Both the position numbers and the translations under genes were made by a program. A model generated the notes under the pieces. The model was not told the DNA's origin. It worked only from the letters and a program-made list of their open reading frames with translations, and did not search any database. Source: Anticarsia gemmatalis (lineage: Eukaryota > Arthropoda > Insecta > Lepidoptera > Erebidae). From it: 64,000 nt of DNA. The stretch is from the NCBI RefSeq assembly GCF_050436995.1, contig NC_134754.1:6999001-7063000 (forward strand). Direction: 5' to 3'. Numbering within the stretch: the first letter of the stretch is position 1; each line of letters starts with the position of its first letter. Positions 26,271 through 38,100 of this stretch are shown here, piece by piece.

Positions 26271-26989
26271 GATAAATCGTGCATGCAAAGGGAAAAAGCT
26301 GCAGAACTATAATAACCTCATTTTAACTTCATACGATTTTCTCCAAAACTAAAGTTTATTTTTATGATCAGGTTAAAAGAAAAGCTTAAATCCAACGTCT
26401 AGAATGTTCGTGTCAGTTGAGGTAACTGTGACAGTGGCGCAGGACTGGACGGAAGCCAAATGATCGCATGACCATGGCGCATTCGACTCACCTGCTTACG
26501 ATTTGATCACGTACATCCACGTGTATACCTGCTGTAATAGAATTACTGATTTTTCAACTCTAGTTTTCTAGCCTTTTGGGAGTATACCTCAATAGCATGT
26601 ATGAAAAGTCGTTGACTTGATTTTGTCTACATCATGAATATATACGATGTGCTTATTCTAAGCGATGCAATTTTATATTATTGAGCATTTTTTATGATTT
26701 ATTAATGTCGCTCAAAAATAATTTCGTCGATTAGATTGTATATTGCTCAATGAAAGACTAAACAATTCCAAATTTATAGATGTCTGGCAACATAGTACGT
26801 TCGTGGGGTAAATATTCAACGAAAAAGCAGCATACTGAAACTGCATCGGATTTACTGCACCGAACAAAACGTCGCTTGTAAATGAACAGAGTCACCTGTC
26901 GGTTAACCTATTTGTGTGACACTGCACTGTTTCGCTGTTCTAGTTATATCTAAGAATAGTCGCCAAATACAGTTCGCCAAACAGCTGTG

Positions 26990-27180
26990 AAAAGTATTGA
27001 TCAAAACGTTTGCGAAGTGCAGTTAGTGCGATCGTCACGCACGCACGGATCCCGGCCGCGCATCCGTATCCGGAGCTCGATGTGATGGTAGCCTGTAGCC
27101 ATATGACGAATAAACACCTACCGACGCCGCGACGCTTACAGAACTTGTAATGCGACAGCTGTGCGCACGCTGAATCTCAT
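26990..27180 (+). promoter_or_regulatory. Putative promoter / 5' UTR of gene A
   Basis: A GC- and CpG-rich block in AT-rich surroundings just upstream of the first secure exon of gene A. It contains CAGTTAGTGCG near 27020, which resembles an arthropod initiator (TCAGT-like), with BamHI-, SacI- and EagI-like GC words around it. The position fits a transcription start and 5' leader. It is inferred from base composition and location only. Confidence 0.4.
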
Positions 27181-27324
27181 TGTTCCAATTCGCTACTTTT
27201 ATTCAGGAAAATCTCATCACAAAATGCTGCACAAGGGCGAGTATCTACTCCTACTTAAACTACTTAAAAATCACATAGATAGATCACTATGTATTGTTTT
27301 ATGAATTTTTAGAACAAACAAAGT

Positions 27325-27346
27325 ATGTACCTATGTATATACATAG
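27325..27346 (+). other. Candidate first coding exon of gene A (option 1)
   Basis: An ATG at 27325 reads seven codons and one extra base to a GTACTT donor at 27347. It splices in the right phase to the exon at 27446 and gives a hydrophobic signal peptide. The intron would be only 99 bp. It lies inside a 24-bp perfect palindrome, which is a reason for caution. Option 2 is an ATG at 26780 with a strong GTAAAT donor at 26808 and the same phase, but it lies upstream of the GC-rich promoter-like block at 27.0-27.2 kb. Neither is proven. Confidence 0.35.
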
Positions 27347-30300
27347 GTACTTTTTAATTATTTATATCACCCCGATTTGAAAATGCGACAGTTTTAAGTA
27401 AATATTATCAAAACAAAGTTCATTGCTACAATATTGCTCTTGCAGGAGTGTACGTGACGGTCGTGATAATTATATTAAGTCTCGGGAACGCTACAGCCGT
27501 ATTCCGAAAATTTGAATCTCTGAAGATGATTGTTAACATCGGTGAGTTGTTTTATGACATCTAACTTTGTGTAATGCAGTTGAATTTTAACTGAATTTAT
27601 ACAAGTTGTTTGTTTTCTAGGAGCTATATTTCCGCCAAATACTGTGACAGAGATCGCGTTTTCTTCCGCTTTGGCACGAGCTTCTATGGAGAGTGAACGT
27701 TACCATTTCGTCATGAAAGTTGTCTACGCTCCATATGGTGATAGTTTCGCCGCTTCAAAAGCCGGTAAGTACAGCTTTGTCGAGACACATTAGTTTATTA
27801 ATATAAATAGAGCTCGCCGATGCCGTTCGTTAAGTATTAAAACAAACATTGACAGGCTTTATATGAATAACCAAATCAACAAATTGAATGCAACGAGGGA
27901 AGTGTTTACCGAAGCAAACCATATTGATTGACATTATTATTTCGGGCCATTAATTACAGATTAATTTTGCACAATACAGACTAAACAAACAATAATGTTT
28001 GTTTGATTTTGCATCCTCCAATAACAATTATTGTTGACGGGTTAGATAAAATTATTTAATCTGTGCTCTCGCAGTATTTCATGATTTAAAGGTACATACA
28101 TATTTCGGCAATCAACCGCCACAAAGCCGAAAAGTAGGAAAATGTTTTAACGAAATGCACAATATTAGGTTACTATTAATATTTCAGTAAATTTTTGGAT
28201 AAAATAAAAGGGATTTCGATATTTAATCATACCGTTATATTAATATGCTATGCTATCACGTCGTAAACTTCAAAATTTAGTATTTATAAACACGTTGTTA
28301 GTTAAACTTCTGTAGTAAAATGTAGGAAGTGTGCATGTAACAAGCCATTCATGTAATCCAAACATTCGTATAATTCCATTCGCCCGCAGCATGTGAATTG
28401 ATATCGGGCGGCGTGATCGCAGTATTTGGACCCACTGACCCGGTCTCGGCGTCAGCCGTGGAAGCGCATTGTCGGGCTGCCAAAATACCACACATACAAG
28501 TACGTTTGCTCTTGATATATCTGTCAAAACTATTCCTATAATTCACTCAAACATTTCCAACAAGCAATCCTCGCAGCGCCATTTCCAAAATACGATTACG
28601 TAAAAGCAAAATTTATTGATGAAACTCATTCCGTTCAGCAGTTCCGCAACTTCATTATTACCCTCGACAGTAGGTATTCAATCGAACTCATAAATAACGA
28701 GGGTCGTCGAGGCGCAACGAACCGAGTCGTATATTTTCATTAACCGAGGACTGTGTAGGTACGTCTTAGTTAATGACGGGTACAAGGAAAGTTTAATTTC
28801 CAGGCAGTATGGCGACCGCCGCCTGTGCGAGGTCTGGAGCGCCAGAGCCCGCCAGCCATCAACTTGTATCCGGAGGCTGTGGCGCTTTCCAAAGCGATCG
28901 CGCTCTTCATCAAAGATAACGATTGGAGATCCTATACTTTGCTATACGATGACGATCAAGGTTACTAGTATCGAAATGTTTCCTCTAGAAACTAGTTCGA
29001 TTATATTATTTATTCCTATCTCATTTTAGCAGTAAGACTACCTACTTACTACTACTACTTTATTACCGTAATTCTAAGAAGTCGTTATCCTAAATAATAA
29101 ATGAATAGTTGCTAAATTCCAATCCTGTTTTAGGTCTTATACGATTACAAGAGATATTGAAAGGTGCCGATACCGAAGTGAAATGGTTCGTACGAAGATT
29201 AAGTCCGGGCGAAGATAATCGTCCTTTACTAAAGTCGCTCAAGTCTACGGGCACGACTCGAGTCATTCTCGACTGCCCAGCCGATAGGGTACTCGACTAT
29301 CTACGACAAGCTAATGAGGTCAAGTTCTTTGAGGACTACATGGTAAACATACTATTTGTTCTATGTACGATGCTAATGAACATTTCTTAGTAAATTGTTT
29401 ATTTAGAATTAAGCTAGCTTAAAGACAAATTGCTGCTTTCGTAAAGAAAGAATGCTTTTAAATAAAGAAAAGAGAATTAAAAAAAAAGAAAACAGAATTA
29501 ACAATATGGAACTTAAGTAAATAATCAGATTATACTAACAATTGTTTGTACAATAAATATTTTTCTTTAGAAATAAAATAATTTGCTAAATAATTGTCTT
29601 TCCAGTCTTACGTTTTAATGTCGCTGGACGCTCACACATTAGATCTGGAAGAATTGCGCTATGGATTGTCTAATGTTACTTGTTTGAGAATTTTCGATCA
29701 CTCCGATTCAAGGGCCAGAGCATATTTAGCTGATTGGAAAGTAAGAGAGGCACCTGGTGTTAAAATTCCGGGTAAATCACATGAAATTACTGTGAGTAAT
29801 TGTTACCTTATTTTCTACTTTTCTTGTAAATTATGATATACTACAAGATGTATGGGTGTAAATGAAGCAAAAGAAGTTTGTGAGGATCGTACCAAGTGGA
29901 ATTCTCTGGTCTCTGCCTACTTGTATGGGAAGAGGGCGTTATTTTATGTACGTACAATATACTCTACATATGTACTTATAAATTATTACATTCATATTAT
30001 TACTAAGTTGTAAACCTATTTTGAAATAGTTATTTGCTAATCTCACAAAGTGCTCGGTGTCAGTGTGTAGTTCAAACTATTATAATTATTAGTATTGATC
30101 GTCATTACTCAAAATGATACATAGTTAAATGTAAATTTTGTAATTAATTACAATTATAGGTAGAGGCAGCACTGGCCTCTGATGCGGCGCGACTGATTAC
30201 GGATGCGGTTGAAAGTGCACCAGAAGATTTCAAAATAGAGGCGAAAGAAATCGAATGTGGTTCCGAAGACACTTGGGAGATCGGCGAGGACTTTACACAA

Positions 30301-33300
30301 CATATATTAACGGTCAAATTAATTCAATATTCATATATAGAATATATTGTTATACTTCCTTAATTAACCGTCTCAAAAGCACGATTCTCTTCAGTTGAAA
30401 CCATCGAGTATCGAGAATTTGACATTTAAAATGTAATGCCTAAATTCAGCGCCTCTAGCGGACGTCATAGAAACTATTTTAGCAGTACATTTTAAATGTC
30501 AAACTATCGAAACTCGATGATACCAATATTGTAAAGCTTCGTGATACAGTTTATATAAACTTGAACGGTGACATGCTGTAAACTCCATAGTCCATAGTTA
30601 TTAACAACACCATCAAAACTTTCAGAATCCCATCGTGGGCATAACAAACGATATTCGTTTAGATAACATCACGGGCGAAAGGATAGATTTCAATGCAGAG
30701 ATAATGGAATTATCAAACAGTGGATTTAATAGTATTGCAAAATGGAACCCAGAAAGCGGCATCGAATATGTGCGCTCAGCATCAGAAGCTTCAGACCGCT
30801 TGGCTGAAAAATGGCAAAATAAAACTTTCAAAGTGGTTTCACGCATCGGTGCACCTTATTTGGTAAAAGTAAAAGCCAAGGAGGGCGAAGTCTTGGAAGG
30901 CAATGACCGCTACGAAGGTTATTCAAAAGATCTAATACATGAAATATTGCAAGAAACCTTACATTTGAATTATGAAATCGAAATAGTGCCTGGAAACGGG
31001 TATGGGTCATATAATAAAGACACAAAAAAATGGGATGGTCTTGTGGGACATCTCGTGGAAAGGGTTCGTGCGTGGCATTTTATACAATCTATTAAATAAA
31101 GTAGTACTTTATCTTACTTGTTTGTTAAATTAATATTTCAGAAAGCCGATTTGGCCATTTGTGATTTAACCATTACTTATGAGAGGCGATCTACGGTTGA
31201 CTTTACGACGCCGTTCATGACACTGGGCATTAGTATTTTGTATTTGAAACCGACTCCCCCGGAACCAGAGCTGTTTTCTTTCCTGAAACCTTTCTCTGTC
31301 GACGTGTGGATTTATATGGGTGCATCTTTTTTAATGGTGTCATTATTACTACACGTTTTAGCGCGGTATGTATATAGCATAACACTCTCAAATTATATTC
31401 AATTAATACTCGCAACTAATCATTTATACTATTGTTATCAGACTTGCACCGAACGACTGGGAAAATCCTCATCCTTGTGACAAGTCTCCTGAAGAATTGG
31501 AAAACATTTGGCATATTAAGAATTCTTGCTGGCTTACAATGGGGTCAATCATGACACAAGGTTCCGATATTTTACCTAAGTAAGTTTCTATAGGGTGAAA
31601 AATAAATGAACTTTTAAAAATCGTCTATATAAATAAAAATGAATTACTGTTCGTTAGTCTCGCTAAAACTCGTGAACGGCTGGACCGATTTGGCAATTTT
31701 TTTTCTTGAATTATTTGTGGAATATGATAATGCGCAGTATTGAATAAAAACAAGAAAGCGTGAGCGGAGCTGCGCGGGAAAGCTAGTTAATTTATAAAAA
31801 CTTATTTATTTTTAGAGGTTATTCTACTCGCTGGGTATGCGGTATGTGGTGGTTCTTCGGTCTGATCATGTGCTCATCTTATACGGCAAATCTTGCCGCA
31901 TTCTTAACGAACGCTGCAATGGACGACTCTATCAAAAGCGCTGAGGATTTGGCGATGCAGACCAAAATCAAATATGGCACACTATATGGCGGATCGACTT
32001 ATTCATTTTTCAAGGTTCAGATTTATTTTATATCTAGCTCGCACTCAGCCAAATTAGCTTTGTGAAACTTTAAACGATGAGATAATTAAAATAGATACGT
32101 TTTCTTTTATATAACATCAAATGCAGTATTTTTTTTTTACTAATGTATTACACCTCATCCATAATATCACGCCTGGTTAACCCGAAGATATCGGCAGATG
32201 TGTATGAAGTACGTCTATACGTAAAAGGGCGAGCCTATGTGCATGTGCCGGGCACGTTACCAAACTCTGAAATACTATTGAAAAATAATTAGATATAAAT
32301 TAGAATATACCTTTAGTACTTTGCTCGACCAGGGAATCGAACCCCAATCCTTATCAGCAGTCGGTTACACTACGAACCGCGCCACAGAGGATTATCCCAT
32401 ACTTTTATGTCATGTTTAGTAAATTCCCTAGTAATTCTAAGTTAATTGCTTTTGTTTGTAAATTATTTCTAGAATTCAAACGTATCAATATACCAAAGAA
32501 TGTGGGGAGCTATGGAGTCGGCCCGGCCTACGGTATTCGTTAAGACCAACGACGAGGGACTAGACAGAGTAATAAAAGGCAAGAGGGCGTTCGCCTACTT
32601 CATGGAGTCAACTGCCATTGAATATCAATTGGAAAGACATTGTGACCTCATGCAAGTCGGTGGTTTGCTTGATTCTAAGGGTTATGGGATCGCTATGCCG
32701 TTCGGTACGTTTTGATTTTGTTAACATGTTACATTATTAGATTGGTGTTTTTTGATTTGCATGTTTATTTGTTTTTTTTTAAGGACACTCCCGCACTATG
32801 AATTGTTCTTGTCTCGCGGGGACTTTTTACAAACAACGTACACAAAATACCAGACTCGAAACAACTATTTGTGGCAAAAGTAGTTTTTACCCTTTCATAC
32901 TGAATGACTGAAAATCCATTTTGATACACACAATATAAGAAAAACATAATTTTACTGTGTTCATAATTTCGTGTAAATTTTTCACTGTAAATTCATAGAA
33001 CTTTAAACGGATTGCGACTCTTTACATACCAAAAAACTGTTAAAAATAAAAACTTTGGTTTAAAACATACTAACATTAAATATCCATTTTCATTGTTTTA
33101 TACAATTTCAGATTCCTCGTATAGAACTGCGGTGGACAACGCGTTATTAAAATTGGCTGAAAGCGGCAAATTGGTTGAGATTAAAAATCGTTGGTGGAAA
33201 GCCCCTCCGGACAAAGCATGTGTTGTAAGTTTCAAATTAACTTATTGTTTATCGTTAACCCTTCTGCGAATATTTTCTTTTAAAATTAATATACAGTAAA

Positions 33301-34642
33301 CAATTTAATTAGTTTTCGGAAAGCTGTATCTATGAGCTTAGTGAAACTTTGGCAGATTACGATTAACTTAATCGAGAATCTTGAGCTAATTTATTAAAGT
33401 TTAGATACTCCGAAACCTAATTATGTTTTTGTTATAACTTACATTATTTAAGAGTATTGTAATAGGTTAACATTCACACGCTTGTTTTTATAACAAGTCG
33501 TTATTTCATTAATTTATACTTACGTTCATTGTCAATTATGACTGACTTTTTACGTGCCCTCCGAATCACGGAGACGCCCAGTTCAAATACCACTACGACC
33601 ACCCATCTATGGAACGACCGCGCCAAGGTTTGCTTAACCCACAGATCGTTTACCGACTGGTGAACGCAACTGGCTATGCACTGTTAATTATATTTACGTA
33701 GACTCAGCTAGTATGTCTGTTCTTGCATTTTAAATATTGAAAACAATATCAACCCCTTTGCTTTTTTCATTTGTTTTTTGTCTTTATAAAGTAGTTGATA
33801 ATATTTTAGGCCGAGGAAGCCGGTGAAGAGGGCGCAAGTGCTGCTGAATTAGGCGTTGAGAACGTCGGCGGTGTGTTCGTAGTACTCGGTATAGGATGCG
33901 GCATGGCCGCCGCAATGGGTATATTTGAATTCCTTTGGAACGTCAGAGAAGTCGCTATCGAACAGAAGGTACGAAATTCCCGCGCGTGAAATAGCATTCA
34001 TATGCAAATGAAGATACCTAAGGAATATGCGTGTGGTTATACACTTTTGATTCCTTTTTGCTTAACCGTACGCTGATTAATATTCTGTAAAGGGTTATAT
34101 TAGAGTGACAATGGGAAGTTTTTAGTATCATCATAATTTTTGGGACGAAAATTTACAAAAAATATGTACCTGTAGTATCATTATAAATATACTACACACC
34201 TGAAGCAATAACATACACCTGAAGCAGATCGTCTTAACACGATAAAATAATGCATTTTGATATTTTACATTACCTTTAGGATACACTTGAAAACACGCTA
34301 GGGTACCTGTGGCACGAGTCTCTTTTTATGACGTCCGCAATTCAAAAATAATTTATCGATAGTCAATAATGGCAGAAAATCTCCAGTCTACATAATATAT
34401 TATCGATTGCTTATCGTAATTGTATCGTATTTATTTTATAGATGACTCAATCTGAAGCCTTCTGGGCGGAACTGGCATTTGCTCTCAGCTTCTGGGAAAC
34501 TGAGAAGCCGGTGAAGCATTCACGTCCCTCGTCATCCGCTTCCAGTTCTCCGAATCCTTCAAGAGCATCCTCGGTCCTACGATCAGCTGCCGATCTGTTT
34601 CATCTCAACATACCTAACTTTAATGAAACAGGGGATAAGTAA
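27325..34642 (+). CDS. Kainate-type ionotropic glutamate receptor subunit (gene A)
   Basis: Ligand-gated cation channel subunit of the plasma membrane. Exons read from the sequence: 27446-27541, 27621-27764, 28390-28499, 28804-28960, 29134-29342, 29606-29791, 30160-30312, 30626-31063, 31142-31365, 31442-31579, 31816-32014, 32473-32704, 33112-33224, 33810-33968, 34442-34642. All phases close; the donor at 30313 (GTCAAA) is weak. Residues ~30-375 form the amino-terminal domain and ~400-540 S1, with DLTITYER carrying the ligand-binding Arg. M1 is at ~560-580 and the pore loop MTQGSDILPK at ~612-628. M3 has the canonical SSYTANLAAFLT, S2 has GGST and YFMEST (ligand-binding Glu), and M4 is at ~830-855, then a Ser-rich tail. 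The first coding exon is unresolved: 27325-27346 or 26780-26807 both splice in frame to a hydrophobic signal sequence (926 or 928 aa). Relative to B and C, exon 9 (438 nt) fuses two of their exons. Converges on gene B. Confidence 0.93.
29830..29945 (+). mobile_element. Fragment of a non-LTR reverse transcriptase ORF in gene A intron 7
   Basis: Reading from 29844 gives RCMGVNEAKEVCEDRTKW then NSLVSAYLYGKRA, the pattern of the C-terminal end of RTE-like retroposon proteins in insects. A related copy lies at 43060-43145. It is not part of gene A. Confidence 0.5.
30380..30528. mobile_element. CAGTA-family MITE in gene A intron 8
   Basis: CGAGTATCGAGAATTTGAC, the core CAGCGCCTCTAGCGGACG, and TTTTAAATGTCAAACTATCG are recognisable. 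The ends are decayed. It lies just before the S1 exon. Confidence 0.6.
31625..31792 (+). mobile_element. Short repeat in gene A intron 11
   Basis: AATAAAAATGAATTACTGTT, CTCGTGAACGGCTGGACCG and the end GCGTGAGCGGAGCTGCGCG are words of a repeat I have seen widely in Lepidoptera. It fills most of the intron between the pore-loop exon and the M3 exon. Confidence 0.5.
32147..32398 (-). mobile_element. Second tRNA-derived SINE family, in intron 12 of gene A
   Basis: On the minus strand the head carries TGGCGCGGTTCG (A-box-like) and GGGGTTCGATTCCCTGG (B box), then CGAGCAAAGTACTAAAGG. The body differs from the SINE at 11148, so it is a separate family. It lies between the M3 exon and the next coding exon of gene A. 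Confidence 0.65.
32771..32880 (-). mobile_element. Truncated SINE (family of 11148) in intron 13 of gene A
   Basis: It contains the reverse complement of the family 3' part: ACTCCCGCACTATGAATTG, GCGGGGACTTTT and CCAGACTCGAAACAAC. The tRNA-like head is missing. Confidence 0.7.
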
Positions 34643-35119
34643 AAATATTTTATTTAAACAATTTACATTAAATAAATAATAATACTTAAATTCTGTGCCT
34701 ATTTACTCAAGAAATCTATATTCTTGTTCATAAATTACTATATTTAGCACAAGCATTTAATATTCATGACTAGTTTTGAGGTTTAATAATACAACGAGAT
34801 ATTTGTAAGAGCATACCTTCTCTTTCATACTAGACGCTAACACTGCTAGGTAAGCTGCTGAACACAATGTAACACGATTAATTCTCAGGTCATTTATATT
34901 TAGACTATAAAAAGACTGTTGCCTAAACGCTATTAGGAAAACACGGCTGTGTTTTACCTATAAACTAGAAAATAGCACAATGTTATTGAGCCTACTATTT
35001 GTCTTACACAATAGCAAAAAATGCATTTCTATCATTAATTACTGGTACTAATATCCTCTATTGCTTTTGTAGATATTTCCTTTATACAATCAAGTACCCT
35101 GACTAGAAACTCCTACTTC
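34643..35119. other. Convergent intergenic gap between genes A and B
   Basis: 477 bp separate the stop codons of gene A (+) and gene B (-). It holds the gene A poly(A) signal and, read on the minus strand, ATTAAA variants near 34755 and 34782 that could end gene B. No ORF or repeat is recognised. The two 3' ends are close enough that transcripts may overlap. Confidence 0.7.
34671..34676 (+). terminator. Poly(A) signal of gene A
   Basis: AATAAA lies 29 bases after the TAA stop codon of gene A, in AT-rich DNA. It is the first canonical signal downstream of the stop and would give a very short 3' UTR. Confidence 0.6.
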
Positions 35120-38100
35120 TTAATAAATCTCATCAAAGTTGATGAAAGACGTTGCCGCTCGAAGTACGGAGACGGCTCGAGATTGGGAACGTTCTCGCCT
35201 GGACGGTGAAGGACTGGCGGTGGAAGGAGGAGCGGATCTTGGAGGTGCCGTCGGCTTGTGAAGTTCCCGAGGGTTGAGAGACGCTCGCCACTCACTTGCT
35301 AATGCTTCGAGGAAGGTCACCTGAAGAATAGAGAGGATGTGTGTATATTAAGTACTTGAGTAAATTTTAAGCTAACCGCTACGTACACGCATATTGATAG
35401 TACAATTTTCTTAGAATATCAACAAAGACTCAATGAGCTTTAGCATCGTCTAACACATAGAACACGTAAAGCGATGCTAATGCAGTGAAGTCTAGCGTGT
35501 GCATTATGATTTACTTTAGAGTTTGGTCAAATCAAAATGTTACTTTATGGTAAAGTAGAATTGGAAATCAACCATTTATATAGATGCAGCGTTTAAGCCA
35601 GCTTAGGGATAGCTATAACATAAAACATTAGGCTTATTGCTATACACATAATATTCGGTTTGGCTAGTTCGGTTCGGCAATATTTAGTACCGACTCGACT
35701 TACTTGTTCGGCTTACGCCGATTACTGCCAAACGGAATATTTTTGTAGTAAGCCTTAAGCTAAAAAATATAATCAACCATTTAGATAGCTATTTAAAACG
35801 ATGTCTTACCTTTTCCTTAACACTGATTTGCCGGGCGTGAAGCATGAAGTCTATAATAGCCACAATGAGGCCCAAGATGCCTCCCATACCGAGCACTAAG
35901 AATATACCGCTAGTGTTTTTCATCTGCAGTGAGCCGCTATTGTCCTCCTCGTCCGCACTATCCTGTAAAGTAAAAAAAACCGGTTGTGTGTGACTTAGAT
36001 TCATGCTCGAAGGATTCCGTGCCACTTATCATAAAAAAACGTAAATGTATAACTTTTGTTGCATGGGAGCCCTACTTAAATATTAGTTTAATTTGTATTT
36101 GGTGTTTACAGCAACAAAAATACATCATGTGTGAAAATTATCACTATCAAGCTTTAGTGTTTCGCAAATCGCAAGACACAACCTAGTAACAGACAGACAG
36201 ACGGACAGCGGAGTCTTAGTAGCAACAGGGTATCCTTTTTTTAGAGCTAAAAAGCTATTTATTTTAAGTTTTCGCTTCAGCGTCATTCAACAGAACGTGA
36301 TCAAATGGTCAAACCTCGCAAGTCTTATTGTTATCTTCTTTTATCCACCATTTGTTTTTCATCACTTCCAGTTTGCCCTTTTCTTGTAGATACAATATCG
36401 CGTTATCGACCATACCTTTTCGTGGATAATCTGTAAAAGGAAACCGTTTTGTTTTTAAACTGCATTCTATTATGAGTTTTACGGTTAACTGGAGAGGTTA
36501 ACTGGATAGCTACCTGTTAACCACTCCCGTTGAACTCAAAACGTTTGTATTAGGAATGAGTTTGCGTCGGGAGTGCAATAGGTGTGATTCGAACTCTCGA
36601 CTTACTTTGAAAAAGGTTAAGTGGTAGCGTATTTTTCTACAGTCAGTGTTATCGAGTAACGAGAGTTTGGTAATTAAAATGTAAAATAATCTGTTCATAC
36701 GGCTTAACGGCAGAAAAATGCCCTTTTAGCTACTAAAACTTGTAGCGCAATTTTCAAATTCTCTTAAAAATTACTTAATATGGCACCCGCTAAGCTTACT
36801 TAGATTTCATACTGATTCGTCAATAGCTAGCCGGTTGTCGATAGTCGATAAAAGTGGAAAATCGCTTGAATGCTTCTCATTAAAATATTTCGAATTGTTT
36901 TACATTTAATAGTTTACTTACTTTTAGGCATAGCGATACCATATTCCTTAGAATCTAATTTGGAGCCGACCATTTTTAGATCACAGTCTCTGTTGATGAA
37001 ATATTCAATAGCGACTGATTCCATAAAGAATGCGTATTTTCCCTTGCTTCGTATGACACGCTCTTTACCCTCGTCGTTGTCCTTTGTGAAGACTGTGGGC
37101 TTCGTGGAAATCATTGTAGTCCAAATCTTTGAGTATACTGAGTCGTTCGAATTCTGTAAATAGGAAAGATAAAATATCCTACTAATATTATAATGCGAAA
37201 GTTTGTGAGAATGTATGTATGGATGTTTGTTACTCTTTCACGCAAAATCTACTGAACCGATTATGATGGAAATTGGTATATAGGTAGCTGAAGACCCAGA
37301 ATAACACATAGGCTACTATTTATCCCGGAGTTCTCGAGGAATCGGGATTTACATGGGGTTTCCACGCGGACGAAGTCACGGGCAGCCTCAAGTATAGTTT
37401 AATATGTTCAGTGTCCAAAAAGTAACTACTGTATCCCAACTAAGTTATGTGTTAACACAAGTTAGCATAAATAAAGTTACATAAACAAAACTGGAAAAAT
37501 ATTAATTGACACTTCAGAAAAGCCAAGTTGTAATTCTTAAGGGGTCTAATTTGGTTTCTGAAAATCAGTGATCCTCTCACTTTATTAATAAAAACTAATA
37601 ATACTTTTGAAGAAATTTCAAGTGAGAGTAGAGTCCTCAACTCCCACTTGTCAATTTCTCACATCCAATTTTTTTTGTTACTGTTTATACGTAAGTAATC
37701 TAATACATTTTTACCTGAAAGAATCTGTACGTAGAACCATTAAGTACGGCGCCATAAGAAATTTGGTTCTGATCGGCAAGATCCTTGACGTTTTTGATGT
37801 CACTGCTACGACGACTGTTACTTAGAAAGGTTGACATATTGGCCGTGTATGAAGCAGTCACGATCAGGGCGAAGAACCACCACACACCTGTCACCCAGCG
37901 AGAACCAGCTGCCCTAAACAATTAGAAAATATACCATTTATTAAAAAAAACTTTCTGGTCACTATCTATCGATCATATTTAAAGAAATAACAACGATTTC
38001 AGTTACATTTCTCACTAGAAATGTAAATTTGAAACTGAAATCATAAATTTCTAGATATAATTCCCGCACTAAATCGGGAAATTCTATGAAGCGATTCTGA

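Larger units (their letters stand above)
1..26700. other. Gene-poor left region
   Basis: No exon with recognisable protein similarity was found on either strand. The longest open frames (233 codons without an ATG at 23306-24007, 158 codons at 19615-20091, 112 and 111 codons on opposite strands at 16487-16829) have AT-rich or chance-like composition and no domain I know. Besides the listed repeats it is unique-looking AT-rich DNA. It could be intergenic or a long intron or 5' non-coding region of an adjoining gene. Confidence 0.5.
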
